DNA of 49,225 bases from Spirochaetales bacterium (GCA_016937215.1 JAFGWI010000062.1:1-49225); one strand, 5' to 3'. Positions 8,692 to 17,659 are shown, counted from the stretch's first letter. Numbers and translations: made by a program. The notes: generated by a model not told the origin, from the letters alone.

Positions 8692-9066
8692 TAATAGACT
8701 CCTTTATTCTGCCGGAAAAAAAATCATTCCTTCCCTATAAATAGTATTAAAACATCCTGCGCTTTTCCAGGAAAATTCAAAAAAATCGTAAAAAACTTTC
8801 CAAAAGGGTAGCTTGTGTTGAAACAGTCGGCTAAAGACCTCGTTTTATTGAGGCTCTGTCAAAACTGGAGTTTTGACAGAATCATGAAAATTGCGAGTAA
8901 GTTATTTTGTTTCCGGATAGTAAGTTATTTTTATATTGCGGCCTGCTAATTGCTAATGTCAGGACTTTTGCAATTAGCTCTATAATATGAATTTAGACAA
9001 CTTGAAGTAGTAGAGACCAGTTCTTAGCAAAAATCACGGGTTTTGGCAAAAAAACAGCGAAGTTAG
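8692..9066. other. Gene-free stretch with two inverted repeats
   Basis: No credible ORF. It holds a perfect 10-bp inverted repeat with a 4-base loop (CTGTCAAAAC/GTTTTGACAG, 8856-8879) and a 9-bp inverted repeat (GCTAATTGC 8945-8953; GCAATTAGC 8970-8978) followed by TATAAT at 8981-8986 on the plus strand. A short direct repeat AGTAAGTTATTTT occurs twice around 8895-8935. No T-tract terminator was seen for the minus-strand operon ending at 9067. Confidence 0.55.
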
Positions 9067-9438
9067 TTAAAAATTGCCATTTTCAGCCAGAACCTGCTGC
9101 AAAACAACCGAGATCTGCAATTTATCAATAAATCCGTCATAGCTGACGTTCTGAAGCAGGGCCATAAAGGAGTCCTGAGAATAGGAGGTTAAAAAATAGA
9201 TTTTGACACTATCTCCCAAAATCCTTTTTATTTCAACACAGGCGTCAATCCCGGCGGTTTCATATTCCATGGCAATATCCATGAAGATAATTTCAGGCCC
9301 ATTGTCCCTGGAATATTCAATGGCCGCTTTTTTGGAATGCACCACATCGACCTTGGTATAACCCTTTTGTATCAATGTAATCTTGATTTGGTAGGCAATC
9401 AGGATTTCATCTTCAACAATTAAAATCTTTTTGTCCAT
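9067..9438 (-). CDS. Receiver-only response regulator
   Basis: A 123-residue single-domain CheY-like receiver. Visible landmarks are the acidic pair in KILIVEDEIL, the phospho-acceptor Asp in IIFMDIAME (about residue 55), the switch Thr/Ser in YFLTSYS and the conserved Lys in GFIDKLQ. There is no output domain, so it acts through a partner protein or as a phosphorelay intermediate. The frame is open further upstream, but MDKKILIVED is the natural start. Its ATG lies 4 nt after the stop of the histidine kinase gene, so it is translationally coupled and almost certainly its cognate partner. The HisKA_2 kinase class often pairs with stand-alone receivers. Confidence 0.9.
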   Translation of the reverse strand: MDKKILIVEDEILIAYQIKITLIQKGYTKVDVVHSKKAAIEYSRDNGPEIIFMDIAMEYETAGIDACVEIKRILGDSVKIYFLTSYSQDSFMALLQNVSYDGFIDKLQISVVLQQVLAENGNF

Positions 9439-9442
9439 TGAA

Positions 9443-11122
9443 TCACCGGATATCCATCTTCGGAAAGTTAATGGTAATTTTCGTGCCATTCTCGCCAATA
9501 ACTGTTATTGAACCATTAAGCTGCTGTCGCAGAAGGGAAACAAGCTTTAAACCAAAACTTTCCGATTGTCCAATTTCAACATCCCAATTCATTCCAATTC
9601 CATTATCCTCAATGCTCATATAAATTTCCATATTTTTTTCCGATAAATGGGCCCTTATCTTTCCTTCCCGTCCCCCGGGAAAGCCATGCTTCAATGAATT
9701 GGTAATCAGTTCGTTCAAAATCAATCCGCAAGGAACAGCTTGAGATAAATCAATAAACACATCCTGGAGATCATATTCAAAGACAATGGAATTCTCAACA
9801 TTAAAGGAAGATCGTAATTCATTCAGCAAAGCCAGAAGAAAGTGTTTCAAATTGATCTCGCCATAGTTTTTGGTCTGATAAAGCATCTGATGAACCATGG
9901 ATATGGATTTAATCCTGTTCTTGGCATCCTCAAGGCATTTTATGCCTTCCTGTGAATCCACTGAATCCTGTTGAAGGGAAATCAGCCCATGGAGCATGAT
10001 CAAATTGTTTTTGACTCTGTGATTGATTTCCCGCATGAGCAAATCCTTTTCCTTCACAAGATTCTGAAGACTTTGTTCACGCTTTTGAATTTGATGGCTC
10101 ATGCTCATGAAAGAGGCATTCAGAAAATTTATTTCAGCATAATAAGTTCCAAAGCTCTCAAAGTCATAATAACCCTGTTCAATTCTTTTTATCTTTTCAA
10201 TCAGTTTCACCACAGGAAAAAGAATATAATTACCGGTCGTGCGGACAATCCTGAAAATCAATAGAAAAATGAAGACCAAACTACAAAGAATAACAGCAAT
10301 AAAAACAAAGACAGTCTGATAAATTTTAAGAAAAGACTGTAAAATAATGATATCCCATTTCATGGGAGCATAACTAAGCCGTGTGGCAATAGTCAGGGCC
10401 TTGTCATAGGAAATCACTTCCATGGTTCCGGTTTCTTTTTTGAGCAGCTTCCCCATTTCAGGATCAGCATTAATGTTCCATTGCTGCTCTACCAGGCTCC
10501 TGTTTTTATGGGCGATAACCTTGCCAGTGGCATCGAGAACCATCACGGTCAGGTCAAAATCCTCTTGCAGTTCCAGAACCATATCATTAAGCCTTTTCAA
10601 ATCCAGAAAACCCACCAGCACTCCCCTTTCATTACGCTGGCTGATAATCAGCGTTGAATGGCCGGTAAGGGGTGAAAAAATAACCTCGGAAAAATGAACA
10701 TCATCCTCCTCATAGGGCTTGTAAAAATACTTTTGCAAAGACATGTCCGAACCCAGTAGATCGGGATTCGCCGGATAAATGTGCTGCACCAAACCCTGGT
10801 GATCGAGCAATAAAAAAACCTCAAAAAAATTATCTGATTCTGAAAAAAAATCAAAAATTTTATACCTTGAAACAGGAAACTCCGCGCTGTTGACAATATC
10901 ATTCTGTATACTCAAATGGTAAACAGACTCATCGAGAAAAAAATCCATTTTTTCTGACAACGATTCAAGATAGTAACGATTAAGGTTCTCAACCTGTTTT
11001 GAAATGGATAGATAAACATAAAACAATAATGCCATCGAAAAAAGCAATAAAGGCAATAGAGAAATAAGTTGGTAGTTCTGTGTCAAAAGCTTTGATAAAC
11101 TTTGCTGCGATTTATATTTCAT
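9443..11122 (-). CDS. Membrane sensor histidine kinase (Cache input, HisKA_2 type)
   Basis: A 559-residue sensor kinase. TM1 at about 17-38, then an extracytoplasmic double-Cache-like domain (about 40-270; SDNFFEVFLLLDHQGLVQHIYPANPDLLG and GVLVGFLDLKRLNDMV regions), TM2 at about 275-297, a HAMP-like linker, and a HisKA_2 (PF07568) dimerisation domain with the phospho-accepting His in LLMREINHRVKNNL (about residue 365). A GHKL ATPase domain follows (N box LILNELITNSLKHGF, G1 EDNGIGM, final GTKITINFP). It overlaps the binding-protein gene by 4 bp upstream (ATGA) and is followed 4 nt later by the receiver gene. The likely circuit is a lipoprotein ligand binder, this kinase and a stand-alone receiver. 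Confidence 0.92.
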   Translation of the reverse strand: MKYKSQQSLSKLLTQNYQLISLLPLLLFSMALLFYVYLSISKQVENLNRYYLESLSEKMDFFLDESVYHLSIQNDIVNSAEFPVSRYKIFDFFSESDNFFEVFLLLDHQGLVQHIYPANPDLLGSDMSLQKYFYKPYEEDDVHFSEVIFSPLTGHSTLIISQRNERGVLVGFLDLKRLNDMVLELQEDFDLTVMVLDATGKVIAHKNRSLVEQQWNINADPEMGKLLKKETGTMEVISYDKALTIATRLSYAPMKWDIIILQSFLKIYQTVFVFIAVILCSLVFIFLLIFRIVRTTGNYILFPVVKLIEKIKRIEQGYYDFESFGTYYAEINFLNASFMSMSHQIQKREQSLQNLVKEKDLLMREINHRVKNNLIMLHGLISLQQDSVDSQEGIKCLEDAKNRIKSISMVHQMLYQTKNYGEINLKHFLLALLNELRSSFNVENSIVFEYDLQDVFIDLSQAVPCGLILNELITNSLKHGFPGGREGKIRAHLSEKNMEIYMSIEDNGIGMNWDVEIGQSESFGLKLVSLLRQQLNGSITVIGENGTKITINFPKMDIR

Positions 11123-12213
11123 AAATCTATGAATTGACCATCCTTTATGGAAATATAATGACGAGAGAGCTCCGCGTCGCCATATTTATCCAGTGTCAAA
11201 GGACCCTGAAGCCCCTGAAAACTTCCCAGCTCAAGAATGGCCCTTTTCATATTTTCCATGCCCTTTTGCCTGGCTGACTCCGCGATAACCATCAATGCAT
11301 TATACCCTAAAGCCGCGATAAAATCTGGTTCACTTTTAAAAACTTCATAATATTTTTTCCTGAAAGCCAGGTATTTGGGTAATTCGGATTGATTATTGTG
11401 ATAATGGGAAAAAACAATGCCATCAACACTTCTGCCGCCATGGGCAATCAAGTCATCGGTCATGGCCCACCCTGTGCCTATCAAAAAAGGAGAAAACCCC
11501 TGTTTTTTTATTTGTTGACAGAATTGGGCTGTGTCCAGGGAAGTCGCAATAAAAAACAACACATCAGGCTTTTGGGTCATCACTGAATTGATAATACCAC
11601 CATAATCAATAGGACCCTCTGAAGAATAAAACTTCTTTGAAATGTCCCAGGAACCCAGTTTATTCAACTCGGAAACAAATTTCATATAGAGGCCTTGGGT
11701 AAAACTCAAATTCCCCTCAGTGAACAGGGCAATGATTTTTTTTACATCCTGTAGTTTCGACACATAGGCTGCCAGGGTACTGGCTTCGCTGTCATCAGGC
11801 GGATTCACCCGCAAAAAATAATCATCCAGACCGGTTAACAAAGGTGTGCTGGCCGTAGGGCTCACAATAGGTACCCTCGCTTTTTCAAATAAAGGTAAAG
11901 CAGCGATGGACATATCACTGGTCATGGGCCCCACCACGGCAATCACCTTCTGATCGATCAATTCCTTGGCCGCTTCAATACAACGCTCAGTGTTCTGCTT
12001 ATCATCGCGTATCACCAGTTCAACGGGATGCCCATTAATGCCGCCGGAAGCATTCACATCCAGAACAGCCACAGAGGCACCATTACGGCCGGATATTCCA
12101 AGATCAGCTATCGAGCCTGTCAGTCCTCCCAGGTAGCCGATTTTTACCGGAGATTGCGGAGCGCAACCCATTATCAAGAAAAACATGAAAATAACCAGGC
12201 ATTTTCTCATCAT
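11119..12213 (-). CDS. Branched-chain-amino-acid-type binding lipoprotein, probably the sensor partner of the kinase
   Basis: A 364-residue periplasmic binding protein of the LivJ-like type (Peripla_BP_6, PF13458). The signal sequence ends in FLIMGCAP, a good lipobox with Cys at about residue 17. The fold signature VKIGYLGGLTGSIADLGISG starts the mature part, followed by GINGHPVELVIRDD, VIAVVGPMTSDMSIA and PIVSPTAS, all typical of the family. Downstream are a histidine kinase (4-bp overlap) and a receiver; there are no LivHMGF permease or ATPase genes. The protein therefore probably presents a ligand (amino acid, amide or similar) to the kinase instead of feeding a transporter. AAGGAG precedes two tandem ATGs; the second (12210) has the better spacing. 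Confidence 0.88.
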   Translation of the reverse strand: MMRKCLVIFMFFLIMGCAPQSPVKIGYLGGLTGSIADLGISGRNGASVAVLDVNASGGINGHPVELVIRDDKQNTERCIEAAKELIDQKVIAVVGPMTSDMSIAALPLFEKARVPIVSPTASTPLLTGLDDYFLRVNPPDDSEASTLAAYVSKLQDVKKIIALFTEGNLSFTQGLYMKFVSELNKLGSWDISKKFYSSEGPIDYGGIINSVMTQKPDVLFFIATSLDTAQFCQQIKKQGFSPFLIGTGWAMTDDLIAHGGRSVDGIVFSHYHNNQSELPKYLAFRKKYYEVFKSEPDFIAALGYNALMVIAESARQKGMENMKRAILELGSFQGLQGPLTLDKYGDAELSRHYISIKDGQFIDL

Positions 12214-12417
12214 TCACTCCTTGCCAGAAAAATCATTCCTTCGTGAAAAACAATGTTCCAGAAAAAACAAGGACAGTGATAAACCACTTTTTCTCACAGC
12301 ACAATTCATTATTTATCAGTAATCATCATCCTTTTTATACCATATTTTAATTGCCTTTGAAGAAAAAAGACAGCTTTTTTACTTCTTATTTTCATTTTAT
12401 ATGGACGAATTTCACTA

Positions 12418-12568
12418 GGGCGTTGCCTGCCGCCCGGGGGCATGGCAGGCCCGAGCTTTCCGGGGCTCCGCTATCGCTTCGACCATAAAAACCGCAAAAA
12501 AGCGCGGTTTTTATGTTGGCGGAGCCCATTTTGAAAAATGGACTCCGCCCCCCTCCTATCTCTAACGC
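12418..12568 (+). repeat. Intergenic covarying-hairpin repeat, copy 3 (complete)
   Basis: Complete copy. Left end GGGCGTTGCC at 12418. Stem 0 pairs GCCTGCC (12425-12431) with GGCAGGC (12444-12450). The conserved block GGGCTCCGCTATCGCTTCGA follows. Hairpin 1 (12485-12514) is ATAAAAACCGC/GCGGTTTTTAT, terminator-like in both directions. Hairpin 2 (12518-12549) is GGCGGAG/CTCCGCC around CCATTTTGAAAAATGG. Right end CTAACGC at 12568. It lies between divergently transcribed genes. Confidence 0.9.
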
Positions 12569-12678
12569 TTTGTCCCGGCCGACAGAAGGAAATGGCGAAA
12601 ATCGAAAGACAACAGGTAAAACCTTATGAAAGCAACAAGAAATTCCACCAAAGTTTAAAGAATTTATGACCACTTTTA

Positions 12679-12707
12679 TTGATTTCTTTTAATATCTTTC
12701 TTATATT
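12679..12707 (+). promoter_or_regulatory. Promoter giving a leaderless mRNA
   Basis: TTGATT (12679-12684), 17-base spacer, TATATT (12702-12707). Only six bases separate the -10 box from the ATG at 12714, so transcription would begin at or next to the A of the start codon. There is no Shine-Dalgarno sequence. Confidence 0.65.
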
Positions 12708-12713
12708 TAGCAC

Positions 12714-13589
12714 ATGACACTTGTAACACCGCAAATGCGGAAAATATCCTTGGAAATGAAGGATGAATTATACAGGTATTTTGATACTCTTACTTCAGGA
12801 GTGGCAGAATACAGCTTTGCCAACCTTTTTTTGTTCAGGGACACCTATCATTACCACATAGCTTTCCTTGATAACGAAACCCTGCTCATAGCCGGAGAAA
12901 AAGCCGGTGAACGGTTCTGCATTCTTCCTAAGGCTGAACTCACCAAATGCTTTACAGAGAGGCTTTTAACAGAATTCAAGTACATCAAATGCGTGAGCCA
13001 GGAAATGTATGAAAAATACAGTCATCATATTCGTGATTGGGGTTATGAACTTCTGGAAGACCGTGACAATTTTGATTACCTTTATCTGCGAAGCGATTTA
13101 GCAGAATTGCCTGGAAAAAAATATCATAAAAAACGCAATATGGTGAAGAACTTTCTTGACCACTATGTGGCTGAAGACAAGGAACTCTCTAGAGATAATA
13201 AAGAGGATGCCCTTTATATTATCAACAAATGGAAACAATACAAGGAAGATGATGTTGATTACAAGGCAGCCCTGGAAGCCATCGAATTAAGTGATGAACT
13301 TCGCATGAAAGGCCGAATCTATTATATCAACAACGAACCGGTTGCCTATGTTCTGGGCGAAAGCCTGCAGCAAAACCGCAGCTTCCTGGTGCAATTTGAA
13401 AAAGCCGACCACCAGTTTAAAGGAATTTACCAATACATTAACCAGGATTTTGTGCAAAAACTGCCAGAAAACTATGAATACATTAACCGCGAACAGGATT
13501 TGGGCGACCCGGGCTTACGCCAAGCCAAGGAATCCTACCGGCCTTATAGCTTTGTCAAAAAATACAGAATCCGCCGGATAGAATCCTGA
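12714..13589 (+). CDS. DUF2156 (phosphatidylglycerol lysyltransferase C-terminal-like) protein
   Basis: A 291-residue cytoplasmic protein of the DUF2156/LPG_synthase_C family (PF09924), which has two tandem GNAT-like halves related to aminoacyl-tRNA-dependent acyltransferases. Diagnostic features are the N-terminal SGVAEYSFANLFLFRDTY region, the central DLAELPGKKYHKKRNMVKNF string at about residues 127-147, and the second GNAT-like half with YYINNEPVAYVLGE and INREQDLGDPGLRQAKESY near the end. Unlike MprF there is no membrane part, so the substrate is unknown. The ATG at 12714 has no ribosome site but sits directly at the predicted transcription start. It is followed after 5 nt by the YgiQ-type gene, which is presumably co-transcribed. 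Confidence 0.88.
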   Translation: MTLVTPQMRKISLEMKDELYRYFDTLTSGVAEYSFANLFLFRDTYHYHIAFLDNETLLIAGEKAGERFCILPKAELTKCFTERLLTEFKYIKCVSQEMYEKYSHHIRDWGYELLEDRDNFDYLYLRSDLAELPGKKYHKKRNMVKNFLDHYVAEDKELSRDNKEDALYIINKWKQYKEDDVDYKAALEAIELSDELRMKGRIYYINNEPVAYVLGESLQQNRSFLVQFEKADHQFKGIYQYINQDFVQKLPENYEYINREQDLGDPGLRQAKESYRPYSFVKKYRIRRIES

Positions 13590-13594
13590 GAGAA

Positions 13595-15370
13595 ATGTAT
13601 TTAGTCACCACCCACCGGGAACTCGAAGAAAAAAAAATTTCACAGCTCGATGTGATACTTGTCACAGGTGATACCTACATTGACAGCGCCTATATAGGAG
13701 CAGCCATGATAGGCCGGGTCCTTGAAAACGCGGGCTACAGTGTTGGGATTATTGCTCAGCCGGATACTAAAAACACCGAAGACATCAGCCGTCTGGGCCA
13801 ACCCCGGCTTTTCTGGGGAATCACCTCGGGCAGTGTGGATTCCATGGTGGCCAATTACACGGCCCAGAAAAAATTCCGGAGGCAGGATGATCTGACTCCC
13901 GGAGAAGTGAATAACCGAAGGCCAGACCGGGCGGTTCTGGTGTATTCGAATCTGGTGCGGCAGGCCTTTAAAGTGACCGCCCCCATTGTTCTGGGCGGTG
14001 TTGAAGCCAGTTTAAGACGAATCGCCCACTACGATTTCTGGAACAATAAAATCCGGAACCCCATACTTTTTGATGCCAAGGCCGATTACCTTCTCTATGG
14101 CATGGCAGAAAAAGCGGTACTGGAACTGGCCGGGGCCCTTAGCCAGGGCCAATCAGCATATCACATCAAGGGGCTATGCTATATTGCCCCAAAAGCCCCG
14201 GAAGATTATCTCCTACTGCCTTCATCAGAAGAATGCAAGGAAAACAAACACTCTTTTACCCAATGCTTTCGCCTGTTTTACGACAATCAGGACCCCCGCA
14301 CAGCCAAAGGGCTTGTTCAAGCCCTGGGGGATCGTTTTCTTGTGCACAATCCGCCCCAACCCAGCGAAACCCAGGCTGAAATGGATCTTTTTTACGGCCT
14401 TCCCTTTACCGGCCAGGTTCATCCCCATTATCAGGCCATGGGAAAAGTCAGGGCCATGGATACCATTGCCTATTCCATTACCAGCCACAGGGGCTGCTAC
14501 GGAGAATGCCGTTTTTGCGCCATTGCCCTTCATCAGGGAAGACGTGTGAGATGGAGAAGCGAGGCCAGTATTATGGCTGAAGCCAGAGGTTTTACGGAAC
14601 AGCCTGGTTTCCGGGGCTTTATCAGTGATATAGGCGGCCCCACGGCCAATATGTACGGCTATGAATGCCCCAAAAAAATTAAAACAGGGGCCTGCCTGGA
14701 CAAATCCTGCCTTTATCCCCAGGTGTGTGCCTCGCTTCCAATAAACCACAAGCCTCAGTTAAAGCTTCTTGAAGGAGTAAGCCGTATTCCTGGCGTGAAA
14801 AAAGTCTTTCTCGCATCGGGCCTGCGCTATGATCTGATTCTGGCAGACACCAAACAGGGTGAGAATTACCTGAAGGCCATACTGAAAAACCACACCTCCG
14901 GCCAGCTCAAGCTTGCTCCGGAACACAGCGAACCCGAAGTTTTATCTGCCATGGGCAAACCGGAAATCGGCCAACTGGATGTTTTTCTCAAACTTTTCGC
15001 AAGGTCAAACCCCGAGGGTAAGGAAAAAAAATTCCTCACCTATTATTTCATTGCCGCTTATCCCGGCTGCTCTGACAAGGAAATGCAGAAACTTAAAAAT
15101 TACATTAAGCAGAAACTGAAAATCAGGCCCGAGCAAATCCAGATTTTCATGCCAACTCCATGCACCTGGGCCAGTGTCATGTATTATACAGAAACAGACC
15201 CCTTCACAGGAAAAGCCCTTTTTGTGGAAAAAGACCCTAATAAAAGGCAGAAACAAAAGGATATTTTACACTCAAATCCGGTTTTCCATAAAGAAATGCG
15301 TGAAAAAAACCCCAAGCCGAAAAAAATAACAAGCCATTTTACCCCTGTTAAAAGGCGTAATAAAAAATAA
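13595..15370 (+). CDS. YgiQ-family radical SAM protein
   Basis: A 591-residue radical SAM protein of the YgiQ family (UPF0313). The N-terminal half (LDVILVTGDTYIDSAYIGAAMIGRVLENAGY, GGVEASLRRIAHYDFW, ADYLLYGMAEKA) resembles a B12-binding-type Rossmann fold, as in other YgiQ members. The [4Fe-4S] cluster motif CxxxCxxC is seen in SHRGCYGECRFCAIALHQG at about residues 299-307. A second Cys-rich stretch (YECPKKIKTGACLDKSCLYPQVC, about 350-375) is also family-typical. The C-terminal part is basic and ends in a Lys-rich tail. Function in bacteria is unproven. The start ATG lies 5 nt after the DUF2156 stop with only a GAGAGA-like site, consistent with coupling. Reported YgiQ proteins range from about 600 to 740 residues. 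Confidence 0.93.
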   Translation: MYLVTTHRELEEKKISQLDVILVTGDTYIDSAYIGAAMIGRVLENAGYSVGIIAQPDTKNTEDISRLGQPRLFWGITSGSVDSMVANYTAQKKFRRQDDLTPGEVNNRRPDRAVLVYSNLVRQAFKVTAPIVLGGVEASLRRIAHYDFWNNKIRNPILFDAKADYLLYGMAEKAVLELAGALSQGQSAYHIKGLCYIAPKAPEDYLLLPSSEECKENKHSFTQCFRLFYDNQDPRTAKGLVQALGDRFLVHNPPQPSETQAEMDLFYGLPFTGQVHPHYQAMGKVRAMDTIAYSITSHRGCYGECRFCAIALHQGRRVRWRSEASIMAEARGFTEQPGFRGFISDIGGPTANMYGYECPKKIKTGACLDKSCLYPQVCASLPINHKPQLKLLEGVSRIPGVKKVFLASGLRYDLILADTKQGENYLKAILKNHTSGQLKLAPEHSEPEVLSAMGKPEIGQLDVFLKLFARSNPEGKEKKFLTYYFIAAYPGCSDKEMQKLKNYIKQKLKIRPEQIQIFMPTPCTWASVMYYTETDPFTGKALFVEKDPNKRQKQKDILHSNPVFHKEMREKNPKPKKITSHFTPVKRRNKK

Positions 15371-15518
15371 GCATAGCCATCAGACAAAAAACCCATATTA
15401 TTGTTTTTGCCCAAATGTATCAATTTCACCCATAAAAGCTAATTAAATTAGCTGATTAAAAAATCAATTCATGCTATACTAAAGAAAATTCGTAAGTATT
15501 CAGCCGGTTTCATCGCTA

Positions 15519-15737
15519 TCATCCTGAAAAAAGCGAAACAAAGAATCTCGGTTGGTTACGCGTATGATGCATCGCTAATAAAGTGTTCGCGCGAATAAGC
15601 AAAGCAAAACTCCTTGAAACAGGTAAGATTCTTCAAGGTTGCGGGAACATAGTGAATGCCAATGAGCATTCACGACAAGCCTAACAGTAAACTCCGAGCG
15701 TTTACTGTTAGGCCTGTCGTTCCTCCTCAGAATGACA
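15519..15737 (+). repeat. GTCATTCTGAG-type intergenic repeat, copy A
   Basis: An imperfect long inverted repeat. The left arm begins TCATCCTGAAAAAAGCGAAA and includes AAGAATCTC; AGATTCTTCAAG lies in the middle; the right end is CGTTCCTCCTCAGAATGACA at 15718-15737. Inside is a perfect 13-bp hairpin (CCTAACAGTAAAC 15680-15692; GTTTACTGTTAGG 15700-15712) extended by ACGACA/TGTCGT to 15673-15720. The right end matches copy B at 18039-18058. Intergenic repeats with GTCATTCTGAG ends are common in many bacterial genomes. Confidence 0.75.
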
Positions 15738-15911
15738 TTGGATAGCATTTTACCAATACTTGCTGAATAGGTACGAAAATTCTATAAAACATGGCAGATT
15801 TGGTGTCAGAGCACAGGTCTGTATTGGTTTAACTCGATTGTAAACCAAAAGAGGCGCTCTGGCGGTTTAAAAAGGATATTTGTGAAGGAGAGGATTTTCC
15901 TGCAAGTAATC

Positions 15912-16063
15912 GCGTTAGGGACGGGAGCAGGCCCTGTTTTTTCTTCAGAAAAAACAGGGCAACCAAAAGCCCGGGCTAATTTCCCGGGCTTTTGGGTCGA
16001 AGCGAAAGCGTAGCTGCGTAACGGCCCGGCCTGCTGGAGCGATAGCGGAGGCAGGCAACGCCC
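15912..16063 (-). repeat. Intergenic covarying-hairpin repeat, copy 4 (inverted)
   Basis: Minus-orientation copy with both ends: GCGTTAGGG at 15912-15920 and GGCAACGCCC at 16054-16063. Hairpin 2 (15931-15960) is GCCCTGTTTTTT/AAAAAACAGGGC. Hairpin 1 (15963-15995) is a perfect 13-bp stem CCAAAAGCCCGGG/CCCGGGCTTTTGG. The GTCGAAGCGAAAGCG and GGCCTGC/GCAGGC blocks follow. It ends about 60 bp before the start of the esterase gene. Confidence 0.9.
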
Positions 16064-16125
16064 GAAAACACGAAGAAAAAACTCCTTTTTCAAATAAGAA
16101 AAACACAAATGTTAAAGGAAGAAAA

Positions 16126-17619
16126 ATGAATAAAAGAAATGTCAAAAAAATGTTGTTCATGGTCCTGGTTCTGATAATTTTGGGAATAGGACAGGTTTTT
16201 GCCCAAACTTGCGGCGATGTGGATGGTAGCGGTACACCAAATATTGTGGACGCTCTTTTGATTGCCCAGGATTATGTAGGCACAGGAACATCGGCCATTA
16301 ACAAGGATATTGCCGATGTGAACAGCGACAATAGCGTAAATATCGTCGATGCCCTTCTTATCGCCCAGTATTACGTGGGTTTGATAAGCGAACTCCAATG
16401 CAGCACTGTCCAGCCTACAACAGTGCCAACAGATGCTCCCGAGAGCGACCCGATTTTTACAGGCGGCCCCTACAGCTTCAATGGCAGCGATGGCTTTGAG
16501 GACCTACCCGACAATATTACCTCGGACATGGAGGATTTTACTATTGCCTGCTGGCTGAGCTTAAATTCAAAGACCGACTGGGTCAGACTTTTTGATTTTG
16601 GCGGCAGCTCTGATGTGTTCATGATGTTCACGCCCCAGTCTGGCAGCACAGGTTTTCCCTATTTTTGCATCACCACCAGCGGTAACAACGGCGAAGAGGG
16701 GATTAACGGCACCAGCGCCCTGGCAAGCGGTTCATGGCAACATATTGCCGTGACCAAATCGGGTTCTACCGCTGTTCTCTATATTAACGGAAGTGAAGCC
16801 GGCCGAAACAGCGCCATGACACTTTCGCCTCTTGACCTGGGAAGCACTGTCAATAATTACATCGGCCGGTCCCAATGGCCCAATGATCCCTATCTGGACG
16901 CTTTTGTTGACCAGTTCAAGATTTATGATACCGCTCTTTCGGAAGCCGCGATTTTACAGCTCAGTGAAGTAGCCCCGGCTGTGATTACTCCGGCACCCAC
17001 TCCCACACCTGGTCCTAATGTAACCAAGAAAATCATGCCCCTTGGCGATTCCATAACCGATGGTATTCCCAATCCCGGCGGCTACCGCATCAAGCTTTGG
17101 ACCAATGTGGAAAATGCCGGCAAAAAGATCGATTTTGTGGGCTCCATGTCAAACGGCCCTTCCACTCTTCCTGACAAAAACCACGAAGGCCATTCAGGCT
17201 GGAGAATCGACCAGCTGGACAACAATATCAACAGCTGGATGGATCAATACAAACCGGACATTGTGCTTCTTCATATTGGTACCAATGATATTACCCAGAA
17301 TCTTGATATGAACAACGCGGCTAACAGGGTCGGGTCTCTGGTCGACAAGATACTCGCCAAACTGCCAAGCGGCGGTAAAATTTTTGTGGCCCAGGTTATT
17401 CCCATTTCCTATGCCAGCGGGGATCAGGTGGCCGTGAACTTCAACAGCCAGCTGGCCACCATGGTCCAGAGCAAAAAAAGCCAGGGCAAAGCCGTTGACC
17501 TGGTGGACATGCACAGCGCTCTATCAAAGAGCGACCTGTCAGACCAGGTTCATCCCAACATGAACGGTTACAACAAAATGGCCGATACCTGGTTTAACGC
17601 GATTAAAAACGATCTTTAG
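16126..17619 (+). CDS. Secreted dockerin-LamG-SGNH hydrolase (probable carbohydrate esterase)
   Basis: A 497-residue secreted modular enzyme. Signal peptide to about residue 27 (VLIILGIGQVFAQ). Residues 29-88 hold two calcium-binding dockerin-type repeats, CGDVDGSGTPNIVDALLIAQ and ADVNSDNSVNIVDALLIAQ. A Thr/Pro linker leads to a LamG/concanavalin-like domain (about 115-285; FTIACWLSLNSK, GSWQHIAVTKSGSTAVLYING, DAFVDQFKIYDTALS). A second Pro/Thr linker leads to a C-terminal SGNH/GDSL hydrolase (about 300-497) with block I MPLGDSITDG (Ser at about 308), block III HIGTND and block V SDQVHPN holding the Asp-His pair. This resembles CE3-type acetyl-xylan esterases. No cohesin or other cellulase is in the window. 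AAGGAAG precedes the ATG. Direct repeats flank the locus. Confidence 0.9.
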   Translation: MNKRNVKKMLFMVLVLIILGIGQVFAQTCGDVDGSGTPNIVDALLIAQDYVGTGTSAINKDIADVNSDNSVNIVDALLIAQYYVGLISELQCSTVQPTTVPTDAPESDPIFTGGPYSFNGSDGFEDLPDNITSDMEDFTIACWLSLNSKTDWVRLFDFGGSSDVFMMFTPQSGSTGFPYFCITTSGNNGEEGINGTSALASGSWQHIAVTKSGSTAVLYINGSEAGRNSAMTLSPLDLGSTVNNYIGRSQWPNDPYLDAFVDQFKIYDTALSEAAILQLSEVAPAVITPAPTPTPGPNVTKKIMPLGDSITDGIPNPGGYRIKLWTNVENAGKKIDFVGSMSNGPSTLPDKNHEGHSGWRIDQLDNNINSWMDQYKPDIVLLHIGTNDITQNLDMNNAANRVGSLVDKILAKLPSGGKIFVAQVIPISYASGDQVAVNFNSQLATMVQSKKSQGKAVDLVDMHSALSKSDLSDQVHPNMNGYNKMADTWFNAIKNDL

Positions 17620-17659
17620 AATCATCCTTAATTTTTCTTTATAGCATAATGCAATATGC

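Noticed and set aside
9443-9498. Longer receiver protein starting at 9498
   Set aside because: The extra 20 residues have no family match and lie within the kinase gene; the receiver fold begins at MDKKILIVED (9438).
14225-14749. 174-residue minus-strand ORF inside the YgiQ gene
   Set aside because: Shadow frame of a well-recognised radical SAM protein.
15824-15848. BirA-type biotin operator (TTGTAAACC with an inverted partner)
   Set aside because: The half-sites TTGGTTTA (15824-15831) and TAAACCAA (15841-15848) are in the reverse order and spacing to the BirA consensus, and the next gene is the esterase, not a biotin gene.
15806-16160. Minus-strand ORFs across repeat copy 4, and similar frames in copies 5 and 6 (24929-25236, 36209-36500)
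   Set aside because: These frames translate the structured repeat, share only repeat-derived peptides, and have no ribosome sites or conserved domain.
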